From Selenomonas ruminantium subsp. lactilytica TAM6421 (lineage in GTDB: Bacteria > Bacillota > Negativicutes > Selenomonadales > Selenomonadaceae): a stretch of 64,000 nt of DNA. The DNA lies in NCBI RefSeq assembly GCF_000284095.1, contig NC_017073.1:1-64000 (forward strand), written 5' to 3'. The notes under the pieces were generated by a model. The model was not told where the DNA came from. It worked only from the letters and a program-made list of their open reading frames with translations, and made no database searches. How positions within the stretch are numbered: the stretch's first letter is position 1; every line of letters starts with the position of its first letter. Of the stretch, positions 28,001-33,759 are shown in pieces. The translations under genes were made by a program, and so were the position numbers.

Positions 28001-28888
28001 AGCGACGTTTCCACGCACCGTATCATTGATTTTCTTGCGGTTCGCCTTCTCCGTTGCCTCGGCAATGGCTTGCTCTTGTTCCAGGATTTTCTTCTGGTTC
28101 GCAATTTCAGCCCTCTGCTTTGCAAGGATACCTTCGTGAATCTTAGCAATGTTCTCCTTGACCTCGCGCAACTGGTTACTCTCGCGGACCTCTTTAGCAT
28201 AGTTTACCCATCCGCCCTTTTTAGCATAAGGATTTTCCACGGCTTCCAGGCCATAGTTTTCCAGCGTCTTATTGGCACTGTTAATCATAGAGCGATATTT
28301 GTTAAACGTGCTCTGGGCCAGGGCCTTATGACGCTGCATGGACCGGTCATAGGCTTTCAGTGCGCTTTCCTGTGATTTAATCGCTGCGGTTACTTCGTCA
28401 AACTGTGCTTTAGCCTTGGCTCCCAGGATATTATTAAGATCCAGACTCTTAATACGCTGCATTTCATCTTGGACCATCTTAATCTGGGAAAGAACCATGT
28501 CCAGGCTCTTGGTTTGCTTGGAGTCAGCAAAACGAATGATACCGCCACGCATAAGATGCTCTTTTTCTGCATTTAACTCTCGGAGAATCTTCCGAAGTGA
28601 AACCATGTTATTCGTGAGGTCAGTGAAACCTTCATCTACGCCTTTGCCTTTCAGATCCAGCTTGCCTATTTCATCGCCAACACTTTTTACCGCCTTGGCA
28701 AATCTATTTGCTCCACCAGTAGCCGCATCGAAGCCATCTTTGCCCCCGAACTTGGTTACTTCATGGTTGAGTTCCTTGAACGTGCTCTCGAAAGCCTTTG
28801 TGTCATTCCGGATGCTCTCTAAGCGCCGTTTGAAGTAATCAACGTCAAGTTCGACTGTATATTTCAATGTTCTATCGTTATCAGCCAA
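22046..28888 (-). CDS. Tail tape measure protein with transglycosylase and NlpC/P60-type domains
   Basis: 2280 aa, TTG start with AAGGAG upstream. Order: N-terminal coiled coils (1-480), TP901-type tape measure core (about 520-800, including TTKFLSTLAGGKYQYSKI), Ala/Thr-rich repeats (about 970-1060), and a hydrophobic segment (about 1095-1125). A soluble lytic transglycosylase-like domain follows (about 1450-1590, LLRAIAAHESGGD, HFGMFQVQQ), then an NlpC/P60- or CHAP-like peptidase (about 1600-1740, catalytic Cys in RKVCTTFIQKAL, His in AGHVIMIGP), then C-terminal coiled coil. It sets tail length and carries two muralytic activities for entry through the cell wall. At about 0.15 nm per residue it predicts a long flexible tail, at most roughly 300 nm. 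Confidence 0.96.
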   Translation of the reverse strand: MADNDRTLKYTVELDVDYFKRRLESIRNDTKAFESTFKELNHEVTKFGGKDGFDAATGGANRFAKAVKSVGDEIGKLDLKGKGVDEGFTDLTNNMVSLRKILRELNAEKEHLMRGGIIRFADSKQTKSLDMVLSQIKMVQDEMQRIKSLDLNNILGAKAKAQFDEVTAAIKSQESALKAYDRSMQRHKALAQSTFNKYRSMINSANKTLENYGLEAVENPYAKKGGWVNYAKEVRESNQLREVKENIAKIHEGILAKQRAEIANQKKILEQEQAIAEATEKANRKKINDTVRGNVANNRSVINARNDALAGNYGGSKELRQVWDKVKADAEKWNVAISRGRQLTDEELQAAQRVTREYREQLRVLGGKRALEVAPVNPVIGFSDAKSFNAASTAARDASALGKNLGNQTTEVRSYEQELRRLQSRCESLYATYRKAPTQENLQAFAETRRALQQTEREYDRYQRSIQGASRTQSEFARKAMSHLQWITTGAAIGVAAGVPTLAENEMTNIDYRMAAIRQVIPSIEANPNMKASDAVGFAEETEKMNKAMTDFISIAGKYGQSTDEVLEAARSIGRMYGQGENGVVNTKLFTDQAAKMAVADAFSMEEATKGLEAAMSQWNLQTENTNDLLTRSSEIIDIWTRAAHSGAASGQDISQAIQVAGASAAQAGVSFSFFTSLVETGVRTTARSGNEIGQALKSLFVTMGSGKADKALKLWGIKTRELGTDGVEHVRSLEKQILDVSLAVSSTSKDTTKFLSTLAGGKYQYSKIAAILKNYKEILRMQGVLNDGQTKGFADAQVAVQMDTIKRKFEQAKAEAVNFVATLGQQGGFDSLKWLATQIRDITTGLRKMTEEAGKGQTNVLVLAKYLGYVVAGLGAIKVASAALGKIVSAQEAARTTWGMSEDYRKGDRAEGFFGNMYADSKEEGRAKGAERAAALGTGRSTMGSGADIEERNEHTQKIREETIALQQNSAAQRTNGAAEASNTAQTGANTASKATNTASETANAASTGASTAAKHAESAATTANTAATAANTASKAANASAATGEAVAETAGTAAVGRKNIVLRAGALATSAFAAAERVATVTSRTLTTAISALGGPMTIIATIAATMGADLLMTAMAEGEEANAAHDAADAIKEKIDTAEQEYDQAERRETAVLQVAEAYNKVKESLATVSEGSEEYKAKQEQLKDMEETVAEILHTDAGQFLDDNGFKLTAIKDYMGTEKSKSIQEQKNIANTAQENAKATKAQIESTRHRIEALQEELKQVKRNGEGWNWLARVMNQGKYDAAKATLESAQKMKDAAENYGKLGGIMGWFNDLEVKWNGGTDAVIAKADELIAKAQGDMDKAVEEAGKIGNVGPIEDYLKTEQGNLGSLEEKEQKEENLASEAATRAALIEGREKAEENHQNSLPDNNKYGNERTPHPRTSHQKPKADEKLTDDLSMAIRAAANSETAKQYGFDEPLLRAIAAHESGGDTTIKQYNGDGSLLEDYMHSGHFGMFQVQQADADRFGTGDISNPLNNAMTAVKLLAEKADYTKTSDGHVDLKAALNAYFGDMSSGYGDKIMALRQAQLNSWSFDNNNFGGYTSFNDQVLAGAKEELGQPYGGGDWRDIGRKVCTTFIQKALVNAGVDQQTVDNLSPVATNWSQAASYAFHPYSEITSGQYTVRPGDIALTNTNGNGGKAGHVIMIGPNGEGYYAAGGNQGVSAYYTTNWQTAFADTGIEGVISVNTLAGKPYTQSIGGRKKAPKSINDFQPDRYQEILYKEQMAYENADTKTWKAKSIDFLNGGKSAEDRVNLAVADMKLNMLKWSQGELENALSSTQANIKAYLDSHKEIGVALAKKGKTWEELVPAERKALAELTNDADGSFKKQVEAEEKIRQKVVKTTKAIEDQRQAWEKAAGFMNQDDMDKYLIDKMDTDYELAHPYGDGNPKGKQDVLEAQRDILRDQLERKKAAALEAKEEGDILREQKLEEYEKASAKLADLRSNGKGATLNDDIAKQEAEVKRLSQEWNSLANVGTQAEQDTRKEVNETTKALQDKEKEINKVELEFNNMILNGMTNMFTNVLAEGKSFKDSFKELWADIGKFALQQLLKIQLRALLVRAGMKFADGGDIPGRATGGTIPGYASGGQTAGAITGAGTGTSDSILAYIGNKDRFVYLSNGEYVMTAEATKRIGKDTLDKMNYGKYADGGAIAPTPYVPHISANVTRKAAVLNRDNPNAKMESLMAQQTDLLRNMGKDGNGGGLVVLNTQASSEQVMKALAENPRALNAILGRNQRMGFR

Positions 28889-28955
28889 CTTTTATCACTC
28901 TCCTTATATTCTTGTCCACGAGGTTCGCCCATATAGCCCTTCTACGCTATCACCT

Positions 28956-28969
28956 ATATAAACTATTGC
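28956..28969 (-). repeat. Dispersed 14-mer GCAATAGTTTATAT, copy 3
   Basis: Minus-strand copy about 70 bp upstream of the tape measure gene, preceded (minus) by GCCGTAGG...CCCGTAGAGCG as in the other two copies. Confidence 0.6.
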
Positions 28970-29033
28970 GTCCACCTCTAAAATCGCTCTACGGGCCTCC
29001 TACGGCTTCTGTGAGCATTTCCGGGTAAAAACC

Positions 29034-29062
29034 TTGCATTGCTAAAAATACAGTGCTATAAT
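29034..29062 (+). promoter_or_regulatory. Rightward promoter for 58-aa gene
   Basis: TTGCAT, 17 bp, TATAAT. It is followed by a 220-nt leader to the ATG at 29285 that holds short hairpins (for example around 29222-29236) but no recognised riboswitch. Confidence 0.6.
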
Positions 29063-29284
29063 ACTCAATGTTGTCACACTTAATTTCATATTGCGACCAT
29101 GAATCATTTCACGCTAACATAAGCGGATTAAAAACTCCTACTTATGAACCCGGCATATAAAAAATGCGGGGGGTATTTCAAATTGCTGACTGTGGCCTTG
29201 TACCCTTGCGCTCAACCGAAAAACCGCAACGCGGTAAAGGACATAGGAAGCACAAATATTTTTTATTCTCTTGGAGGGATTCTC

Positions 29285-29461
29285 ATGGAAAACATGAATA
29301 ACGTCGCAATTGTAAATGAAATTAAGGGTAAACTTATCGGAGCCGAGCAAATTCTTTTTTTGCTCAACCAAAACGGCACCAATGATGACTACGAGGACGT
29401 TATTGAAATTGTCCGTAATACTCTCTCAGATGCCATGGAGCTTACTGATAAAATACTGTGA
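29285..29461 (+). CDS. Small acidic helical protein
   Basis: 58 aa from MENMNNVAIVNEIKGKL, with GGAGGG 6 nt upstream. The frame is open further 5' but without an SD. It is acidic and all-helical, a pattern (NLLxxNGTNDDYEDVIEIVRN) seen in small regulatory or adaptor proteins. It has its own promoter and terminator and points against the leftward structural operon, so it is probably a second moron or a prophage-state regulator. Confidence 0.7.
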   Translation: MENMNNVAIVNEIKGKLIGAEQILFLLNQNGTNDDYEDVIEIVRNTLSDAMELTDKIL

Positions 29462-29470
29462 CGAACTAAA

Positions 29471-29499
29471 GGTACGATGGTTAACATCGTGCCTTTTTT
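29471..29499 (+). terminator. Terminator of 58-aa gene
   Basis: GGTACGATG GTTAA CATCGTGCC stem (one G-U) and T6. The last T overlaps the stop codon of the frameshifted tail chaperone on the opposite strand. Confidence 0.85.
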
Positions 29500-30093
29500 A
29501 TTCGCCAAGTAATGCCCGGATAGCATCGTCACCTTCCAAAACTTCTCCGGAAGAATCACCGTTTAATTCCGCTTGTTCTTTTTCTGCATTTTCGCTAAGG
29601 CCAAGCAATAAATCTTCCATCTGGTTAATCCTTAAATTCTCGATATCCTCCATTGTGAGGCTTGTGTTTTTAACTAAGGACGCAAAAAGATTACGCCAAT
29701 GAGTTTCTTCGCCCTTCTTTATTTCTGTTTTTTTTTAAAGGTGGATAAACCAAGAAGCAATTCCACAATCTGCGCTGCCGTTTCTAGGTCCAACCATTCG
29801 TTAATCTGTTCCTTTGTTTCCCGGTAATCCAATGCTAACTCTACGATTTCCATCACATCATCAGCAAAGCCATTATCGAAGTTTATCCTCCCATCCGGCA
29901 GGGTTTCTACTTCGCCATCTTCGCCAATAACCGGGGCCATAGCATAGAGGGCAAAAGAGCCCGGATCATACTTCGTCGTAAAATCGGTTACCGTTTGAAT
30001 ATCTTTGAATCTCGCGCTGAATACCTTGTGCTTTTTTCCGTATCTATCACGGACAGTCCGATAAACAGATACACTATTTTCTTCCTGTTCCAT
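29498..30093 (-). CDS. Tail assembly chaperone, -1 frameshift fusion (gpGT-like)
   Basis: 198-aa product formed if ribosomes slip -1 on the A9 run read from 29736 to 29728. The -1 frame stays open for about 75 codons (TEIKKGEETHWRNLFASLVK ... DAIRALLGE) and ends at 29498. The +1 frame closes after 12 codons. The 596-nt span plus one slipped base divides exactly by three. The position between the major tail protein and the tape measure, with length ratio 124:198, matches the conserved G/GT frameshift of long-tailed phages, where the chaperone coats the tape measure before tail tube polymerisation. Confidence 0.85.
29719..30093 (-). CDS. Tail assembly chaperone, zero-frame product (gpG-like)
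   Basis: 124 aa from MEQEENSVSVYRT (SD AGGAG). An upstream in-frame start lacks an SD. It is a helical acidic protein ending STFKKKQK, where the three Lys codons are the slippery A9. In lambda the unextended form is made in large excess over the fusion. It lies 24 bp downstream of a leftward terminator hairpin, so its expression may be attenuated relative to the major tail protein. Confidence 0.85.
   Translation of the reverse strand: MEQEENSVSVYRTVRDRYGKKHKVFSARFKDIQTVTDFTTKYDPGSFALYAMAPVIGEDGEVETLPDGRINFDNGFADDVMEIVELALDYRETKEQINEWLDLETAAQIVELLLGLSTFKKKQK
29728..29736 (-). promoter_or_regulatory. Programmed -1 ribosomal frameshift site (A9)
   Basis: Minus strand CTTT, then A9, then CAG. 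A AAA AAA is a classical bacterial slippery sequence. The zero-frame stop follows two codons after it. Confidence 0.85.
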
Positions 30094-30112
30094 ACAATCA
30101 ACTCCTATAAAT

Positions 30113-30137
30113 GAAAAAAGACACCTCACAGGTGTCT
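30113..30137 (-). terminator. Terminator/attenuator between major tail protein and chaperone
   Basis: Perfect 8-bp stem AGACACCT / AGGTGTCT with a 3-nt loop followed on minus by T6. The chaperone gene starts 20 bp further on, so some read-through is required. Confidence 0.8.
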
Positions 30138-30201
30138 AAAATATGTTATACTTATTAAGTTGCCACAACCTTCCATCAAGGGTTAATCCGGCGAGGAAGG
30201 A

Positions 30202-30237
30202 GGGAACGATATGTTTACTCACGAATTTTGGCTTTCG
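30202..30237 (+). repeat. Direct repeat DRa of Fst-like locus
   Basis: About 36 bp spanning the SD-to-codon-9 region of the toxin gene. It matches 30388-30423 at most positions, including the shared core CACGAATTTT. Confidence 0.75.
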
Positions 30238-30300
30238 GTGTTAGCAAGTGCTATCGGCGGCATAATTGTCGAAGTTGCCTTGCGTTGGTTAGGTATGTAG
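30211..30300 (+). CDS. Fst/Ldr-like type I toxin peptide
   Basis: 29 residues, MFTHEFWLSVLAS followed by AIGGIIVEVALRWLGM, one predicted transmembrane helix, with an exceptionally strong SD (GGAAGGAGGG). The pattern (short polar start, hydrophobic helix with G/V/I, terminal W/R-L) matches Fst-type plasmid toxins that damage membranes when antitoxin RNA is lost. The locus layout supports it: a convergent RNA from 30420, a shared two-way terminator at 30337-30383, and a repeat at both 5' ends. A TATACT -10 lies at 30147-30152 with a weak -35. It would enforce episome retention. Family membership is inferred from size, topology and architecture, not strict identity. Confidence 0.72.
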   Translation: MFTHEFWLSVLASAIGGIIVEVALRWLGM

Positions 30301-30335
30301 CCGATACCATGTGTGGTAATTAGCCAGACACCAAT

Positions 30336-30420
30336 CAAAAAAGGCCCCCATGCTAGTCCATCACCACTAGCGGGGCCTTTTTCTTTTGGGTAACATATGT
30401 ATACCCACGAATTTTTAGCT
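30336..30420 (-). ncRNA. Candidate antisense antitoxin RNA (RNA II-like)
   Basis: Predicted start about 30420 from the promoter at 30427-30455, end at the shared terminator; about 85 nt. Its 5' end is complementary to the direct repeat that covers the toxin start codon, and its 3' end is complementary to the toxin mRNA terminator, exactly as RNA II of the pAD1 par system pairs with RNA I. Confidence 0.68.
30337..30383. terminator. Bidirectional terminator shared by toxin and antitoxin RNAs
   Basis: GGCCCC-cat-GCTAGT / ACTAGC-GGGGCC with T5 on + and T6 on -. Confidence 0.88.
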
Positions 30421-30423
30421 ACG
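30388..30423 (+). repeat. Direct repeat DRb of Fst-like locus
   Basis: Second copy of the 36-bp repeat in the same orientation, located at the 5' end of the leftward RNA. Confidence 0.75.
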
Positions 30424-30426
30424 TTT

Positions 30427-30455
30427 AATATATCACTTCGCGCCGTAAAAGTCAA
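30427..30455 (-). promoter_or_regulatory. Leftward promoter of antitoxin RNA
   Basis: Minus strand TTGACT, 17 bp, TATATT. It lies 15 bp from octad array C. Confidence 0.8.
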
Positions 30456-30469
30456 TAATTTCATAATTT

Positions 30470-30549
30470 AACAATGGTATAATTGTATAACTGTGTACCA
30501 TTACGCCATTACACTGCTATACAATTACACCATTACAATGGTGCAATAT
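30470..30549. repeat. Octad array C (candidate centromere/operator)
   Basis: Ten in-phase octads: AACAATGG, TATAATTG, TATAACTG, TGTACCAT, TACGCCAT, TACACTGC, TATACAAT, TACACCAT, TACAATGG, TGCAATAT. This is the longest of the five arrays, lying between the toxin-antitoxin locus and the major tail gene. Confidence 0.8.
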
Positions 30550-30589
30550 AAGAAAAACGGGCCTGGCTACGAAAGCCAAGCCCCATTCC

Positions 30590-31333
30590 TTAGTCAGCCA
30601 CCTTGGAAACCGTGATAACTGCAAAGTCATCGTGACCATCACCAGGATCAAGGATATTGACCGTAAGCTGCGGCGTAGATGCCTTATCACGAGCCGTTTC
30701 AATATCGAATTTACCATCGCAACGCACACGACGAGCATAGATATCAACCTGGTACTTAGTACCGTCGCTGGATTCCGTCTGGAACATCCAGTTGAACGTA
30801 GCGACTTCCGGCATTGCGTTTTTCAGCATGGAAGCCTGCACTGCGGAAGCATCGTCAGCCTTGTACCATACTGCATATTCGCCTGCTTCTGCACCTTCGG
30901 CAAAAGTTACTTTACCGTCAGCACTTACAGTTACCTTGTCAGACTTTGCACCGTCCGGACCAAGAATTGCGATGACTTCAACACCGGACAGAGTTTCGCC
31001 TTTCATAAGTTCCGTAGATTCCGTGGTCAGCAAAACACGATTCGTGCGCTTATTTCCGGAAGCCTGCAAATTAACGCCCTGGGCTACCGTAAGCTGCGAG
31101 AGGGAAAATTCCGCATTGGTAATCTCAATGTTACCTTCCTTCTTGCTGATGAAAGTGTAAAGCGGGAACAGAGAATCACCACCGTACTGGTCCTCGGTAG
31201 TCGCATTGACGTTCAGCTTCATGCTCTGGCTCGTAGTCAGTTCCAGGAGTTTACCGGAAACAGTGTTCAGAACACCTTTGCCGATACCATGGAGTAACAA
31301 GCCTTTACCTAAAATGTTGTTCAGATTAGCCAT
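30590..31333 (-). CDS. Major tail protein
   Basis: 247 aa from MANLNNILGKGLLLHG. The frame opens at a GTG 12 nt earlier, but the same leader (AGAAAGGAATGTGATGT, then 5 nt, then ATGGCTA) precedes the capsid gene, where only the ATGGCT start is possible. The N-terminal tail-tube beta-sandwich (about 1-90 and 170-247) is interrupted by a C- or mid-inserted Ig-like domain (about 105-160, SGVEVIAILGPDGAKSDKVT ... AEGAEAGEYAVWYK). It forms the tail tube. It is followed by octad array C. Confidence 0.85.
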   Translation of the reverse strand: MANLNNILGKGLLLHGIGKGVLNTVSGKLLELTTSQSMKLNVNATTEDQYGGDSLFPLYTFISKKEGNIEITNAEFSLSQLTVAQGVNLQASGNKRTNRVLLTTESTELMKGETLSGVEVIAILGPDGAKSDKVTVSADGKVTFAEGAEAGEYAVWYKADDASAVQASMLKNAMPEVATFNWMFQTESSDGTKYQVDIYARRVRCDGKFDIETARDKASTPQLTVNILDPGDGHDDFAVITVSKVAD

Positions 31334-31354
31334 GTTATACATCACATTCCTTTC

Positions 31355-31783
31355 TTAGTTGAATACCAATGGCATAAATTCCAATCGGTATTTAAATATA
31401 TCTTTGATTCCAGAGGTTTTCTGTCCTTCGGAGCAAACTCGCTCGTCAAAATACTCGTGCATAAGGTAGACAATTCTCTCTCGTATGTTACCGACTTCTG
31501 ACCGGTTTTTCGTATAAATATCAATTCTTAGAATTCCCTTATTCATATAAGCATTTTTCGTGGTGCTTGCATCGACAAAATAAAACGCAATGAAATTCAA
31601 ATCCTTTGGTTCATATTCGTCTACTTCTTGGTCCCTTCTGCGGAACTTCAAAGAAAAATTCTTGTCTTTCGCCGGACAAAATGAAGCATCATTTTCCGGC
31701 CTTTTTATTTTGAGGTATCTTTGTAAATCCTCGTCGCTGGTGAGCACATTAGCCAGCTTTTCTGTGTATTGAAAAGTGTTCAC
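31355..31783 (-). CDS. Tail terminator / tail completion protein
   Basis: 142 aa with a GTG start overlapping the upstream stop (GTGA). The order connector - gp10-like - this gene - major tail protein is that of gpU/HK97 gp11-type tail terminators. The sequence (YLKIKRPENDASF ... RIDIYTKNRSEVGNIRERIV) fits a small alpha/beta fold. Assigned by position. Confidence 0.65.
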   Translation of the reverse strand: MNTFQYTEKLANVLTSDEDLQRYLKIKRPENDASFCPAKDKNFSLKFRRRDQEVDEYEPKDLNFIAFYFVDASTTKNAYMNKGILRIDIYTKNRSEVGNIRERIVYLMHEYFDERVCSEGQKTSGIKDIFKYRLEFMPLVFN

Positions 31784-32361
31784 TTTGGTTCACCTCGCAT
31801 AATATATCTGTCAGCCATAGCCCCCAGCGCATTGAAAATATCATCTTCCATTACGGCTATCCTTGCCGATTTACCAGAAGAAGCGGTGACATTTTCCTTG
31901 ACAATATGCTGACCTTCAATGGGACGTACTTTGGCCCATGGTTTACCACCGCCAGCCGTTTGCCATTCCAGGTTTAAACCATGAGGCATAGCTGCGGAAG
32001 AACCTTGATGCCAATTTCCATCTAAGTCCTGATAAGGGCCACGGGTGCGGATTTCTGTGCCGCTTTCATCGTTACCAGGTGGCTTTCCACGCTCTTTATT
32101 CCACAACTCACTACGTTTATAAGCCGGTAAATCCGGGTTTTCTTTTGCATTATCCATTTTTGAGCCGGAGCCGTGTTCCAAAATCCACATCTTTTGGCCG
32201 CTCGCGACGTATTCACCACGCACAACATCGTAATCATCTTTGACTATATGAAAGTCAATCTCGGCGTTGCCCTCTGGCCTTTTATGCTTTGACCAGTCAG
32301 ACCGGATATCATCCATGATCCCCCTCGCCGTTTTCTGCATCACATTCGCCAGTTCACTCAT
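31780..32361 (-). CDS. Head-tail connector, HK97 gp10-like
   Basis: 193 aa. It begins with an amphipathic helix (LANVMQKTARGIMDDIRSDW) and contains GQKMWILEHGSGSKMDN, the W-x-x-E-x-G-S pattern of gp10-family (gpZ-like) connectors. It starts in the upstream stop (TAATG) and ends overlapping the next gene. Residues 70-140 form an unusually long polar insertion. Confidence 0.75.
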   Translation of the reverse strand: MSELANVMQKTARGIMDDIRSDWSKHKRPEGNAEIDFHIVKDDYDVVRGEYVASGQKMWILEHGSGSKMDNAKENPDLPAYKRSELWNKERGKPPGNDESGTEIRTRGPYQDLDGNWHQGSSAAMPHGLNLEWQTAGGGKPWAKVRPIEGQHIVKENVTASSGKSARIAVMEDDIFNALGAMADRYIMRGEPK

Positions 32362-32918
32362 TAGCGGTTATCCTCGGATACCTGGACTTCAAAAAGATTT
32401 ACATACTTGGCCGTATCTACGTTTACCACGTTATAGTTTCTCCCGTTCAATCTGATTCGATATAGGAGGTCAATATCAATGTTCGGCTGCATGATGATCT
32501 TTTTTACCGTCGTTTGCAGGATACCAGCGTCATACTGCTTCATCGCTGCGGATATATCAGAGAAATTTACCGGGACATTCTCGGCAATAGTCACTGGTCT
32601 CTGTTCAATCAGTTCATAGTCCTCATAAATGTCCTCAAACTTGATTACCTCGATATATCCGTTGATCCGTCGCCCTTGCATCTGCACTGCATCGGCGGAC
32701 CGTTGCTTTGCAATGATAAGGAACTTCTCGCCGGACACCTCGCGGGTAATTAGCTCGCCATCGGTAATCTCTGTGTCTGTATTGGTTACTATAACCTTGC
32801 CATCAGCAATAGTCTTTGGAGCCATAGACTTACCACGGCGAAGCACCAAGGCTTTCTCGGTTTTATCACGGAACGTAAGCGGTTCCAGGCGGTCCGCATA
32901 GAACTGTAAGACATTCAC
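32361..32918 (-). CDS. Head-tail joining (stopper-like) protein
   Basis: 185 aa, GTG start in a GTGA overlap with the upstream adaptor. A beta-rich sequence (EPLTFRDKTEKALVLRRGKS ... IIMQPNIDIDLLYRIRLNGR) in the connector cluster. Position second after the capsid-side adaptor fits a stopper. Assigned mainly by synteny. Confidence 0.6.
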   Translation of the reverse strand: MNVLQFYADRLEPLTFRDKTEKALVLRRGKSMAPKTIADGKVIVTNTDTEITDGELITREVSGEKFLIIAKQRSADAVQMQGRRINGYIEVIKFEDIYEDYELIEQRPVTIAENVPVNFSDISAAMKQYDAGILQTTVKKIIMQPNIDIDLLYRIRLNGRNYNVVNVDTAKYVNLFEVQVSEDNR

Positions 32919-33481
32919 TGCACCTGCACCCCGTCCAGAATCCGCTTTACTTCCTCGGTCATAACACCGTCATTACCAAGCGTAACCTTGATATCATAGT
33001 CATCACGGGACTTCCACCGCAAAATACCGCCCATCTGCTTGATATTGCAGGCGAGAATCCCGCAGGCACGTTTTACGTCCTCCGGAACCTCCGGATATCC
33101 GCTGGTATACTTCACCGTGATAAACTTAGGCGTGCTCCGGAACATCAAGGACCGGGGCATGTAGAAGGAGAAATACTGCGACGTATCGCCATCGAACTCT
33201 AAGCACTCCGGTTCCAACTCCAAAGAATCAGTACCAAAAGGGCTGCGGGTTTTCGCAGATACCTTATCTATGGATATCCTGGGATAATGAATCAGCTTCC
33301 CACGGGTTTCCTCGGTAGTCCTGCGATAAGTCAAGTCAACTCGTTCTGTATATTCCACCGGACCAAAAGAGCAGCCTTTATATGCGTCAATGAGGACACT
33401 TGCTGCCTCGATGTGATCCATGGTCACACCAACGGTCAAACCGCAATACTTCGTGAGTTCATCTTCGGTAATGTATGTCAC
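32915..33481 (-). CDS. Head-tail adaptor, gp6-like
   Basis: 188 aa. The N-terminal helix pair (MTYITEDELTKYCGL ... DHIEAASVLIDAYKG) and the C-terminal segment KYTSGYPEVPEDVKRACGIL are the signature of HK97 gp6/SPP1 gp15-type adaptors, which bind the portal ring. ATGA-type overlap with the gene downstream. Confidence 0.85.
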   Translation of the reverse strand: MTYITEDELTKYCGLTVGVTMDHIEAASVLIDAYKGCSFGPVEYTERVDLTYRRTTEETRGKLIHYPRISIDKVSAKTRSPFGTDSLELEPECLEFDGDTSQYFSFYMPRSLMFRSTPKFITVKYTSGYPEVPEDVKRACGILACNIKQMGGILRWKSRDDYDIKVTLGNDGVMTEEVKRILDGVQVQ

Positions 33482-33651
33482 TTGATATACCCCTCCTTGC
33501 GCAGATGCTCCGCAAATTCCGTAGACACATTAACTTTCCCATCTTTAATGGGGATTTCCACAGAATTTGCCAGGAAAGACCTGCATTTCTTATATGCCTC
33601 TGCTACCTCATACCCGGTAACTTCGGCCTCTGTTTTCTTCTTAGCTGCCAT
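33478..33651 (-). CDS. Small head-region protein
   Basis: 57 aa from MAAKKKTEAEVTGYEVA, with GGGGGTGAG 3-8 nt upstream; a longer start 8 codons earlier lacks an SD. Basic N-terminus, then a helical domain ending HLRKEGYIK. A short gene between capsid and adaptor is common in HK97-like phages (head fibre or Rho-N-like proteins). Function unknown. Confidence 0.7.
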   Translation of the reverse strand: MAAKKKTEAEVTGYEVAEAYKKCRSFLANSVEIPIKDGKVNVSTEFAEHLRKEGYIK

Positions 33652-33713
33652 GCTCTCACCCCCCATCAATCTCATGCCCTAATTAAGCCCTTCAAGGGTA
33701 GGGTATTTTGGTA

Positions 33714-33741
33714 AGGGCGTGGGATTACTCCTCACGCGCCC
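33714..33741 (-). terminator. Hairpin after major capsid gene (possible partial terminator)
   Basis: GGGCGTG / CACGCGCCC stem. It lacks a good T-tract, so perhaps an mRNA 3'-stabilising or processing element between capsid and downstream genes. Confidence 0.45.
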
Positions 33742-33759
33742 TCCCTTGAAAGGCATGGA

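Noticed and set aside
29049-29064. TACAGTGC TATAATAC as octads
   Set aside because: Two units only, and they coincide with the -10 region of a good promoter.
29063-29284. Possible riboswitch in the 220-nt leader before the 58-aa gene
   Set aside because: Only short hairpins are visible and no known aptamer consensus was recognised.
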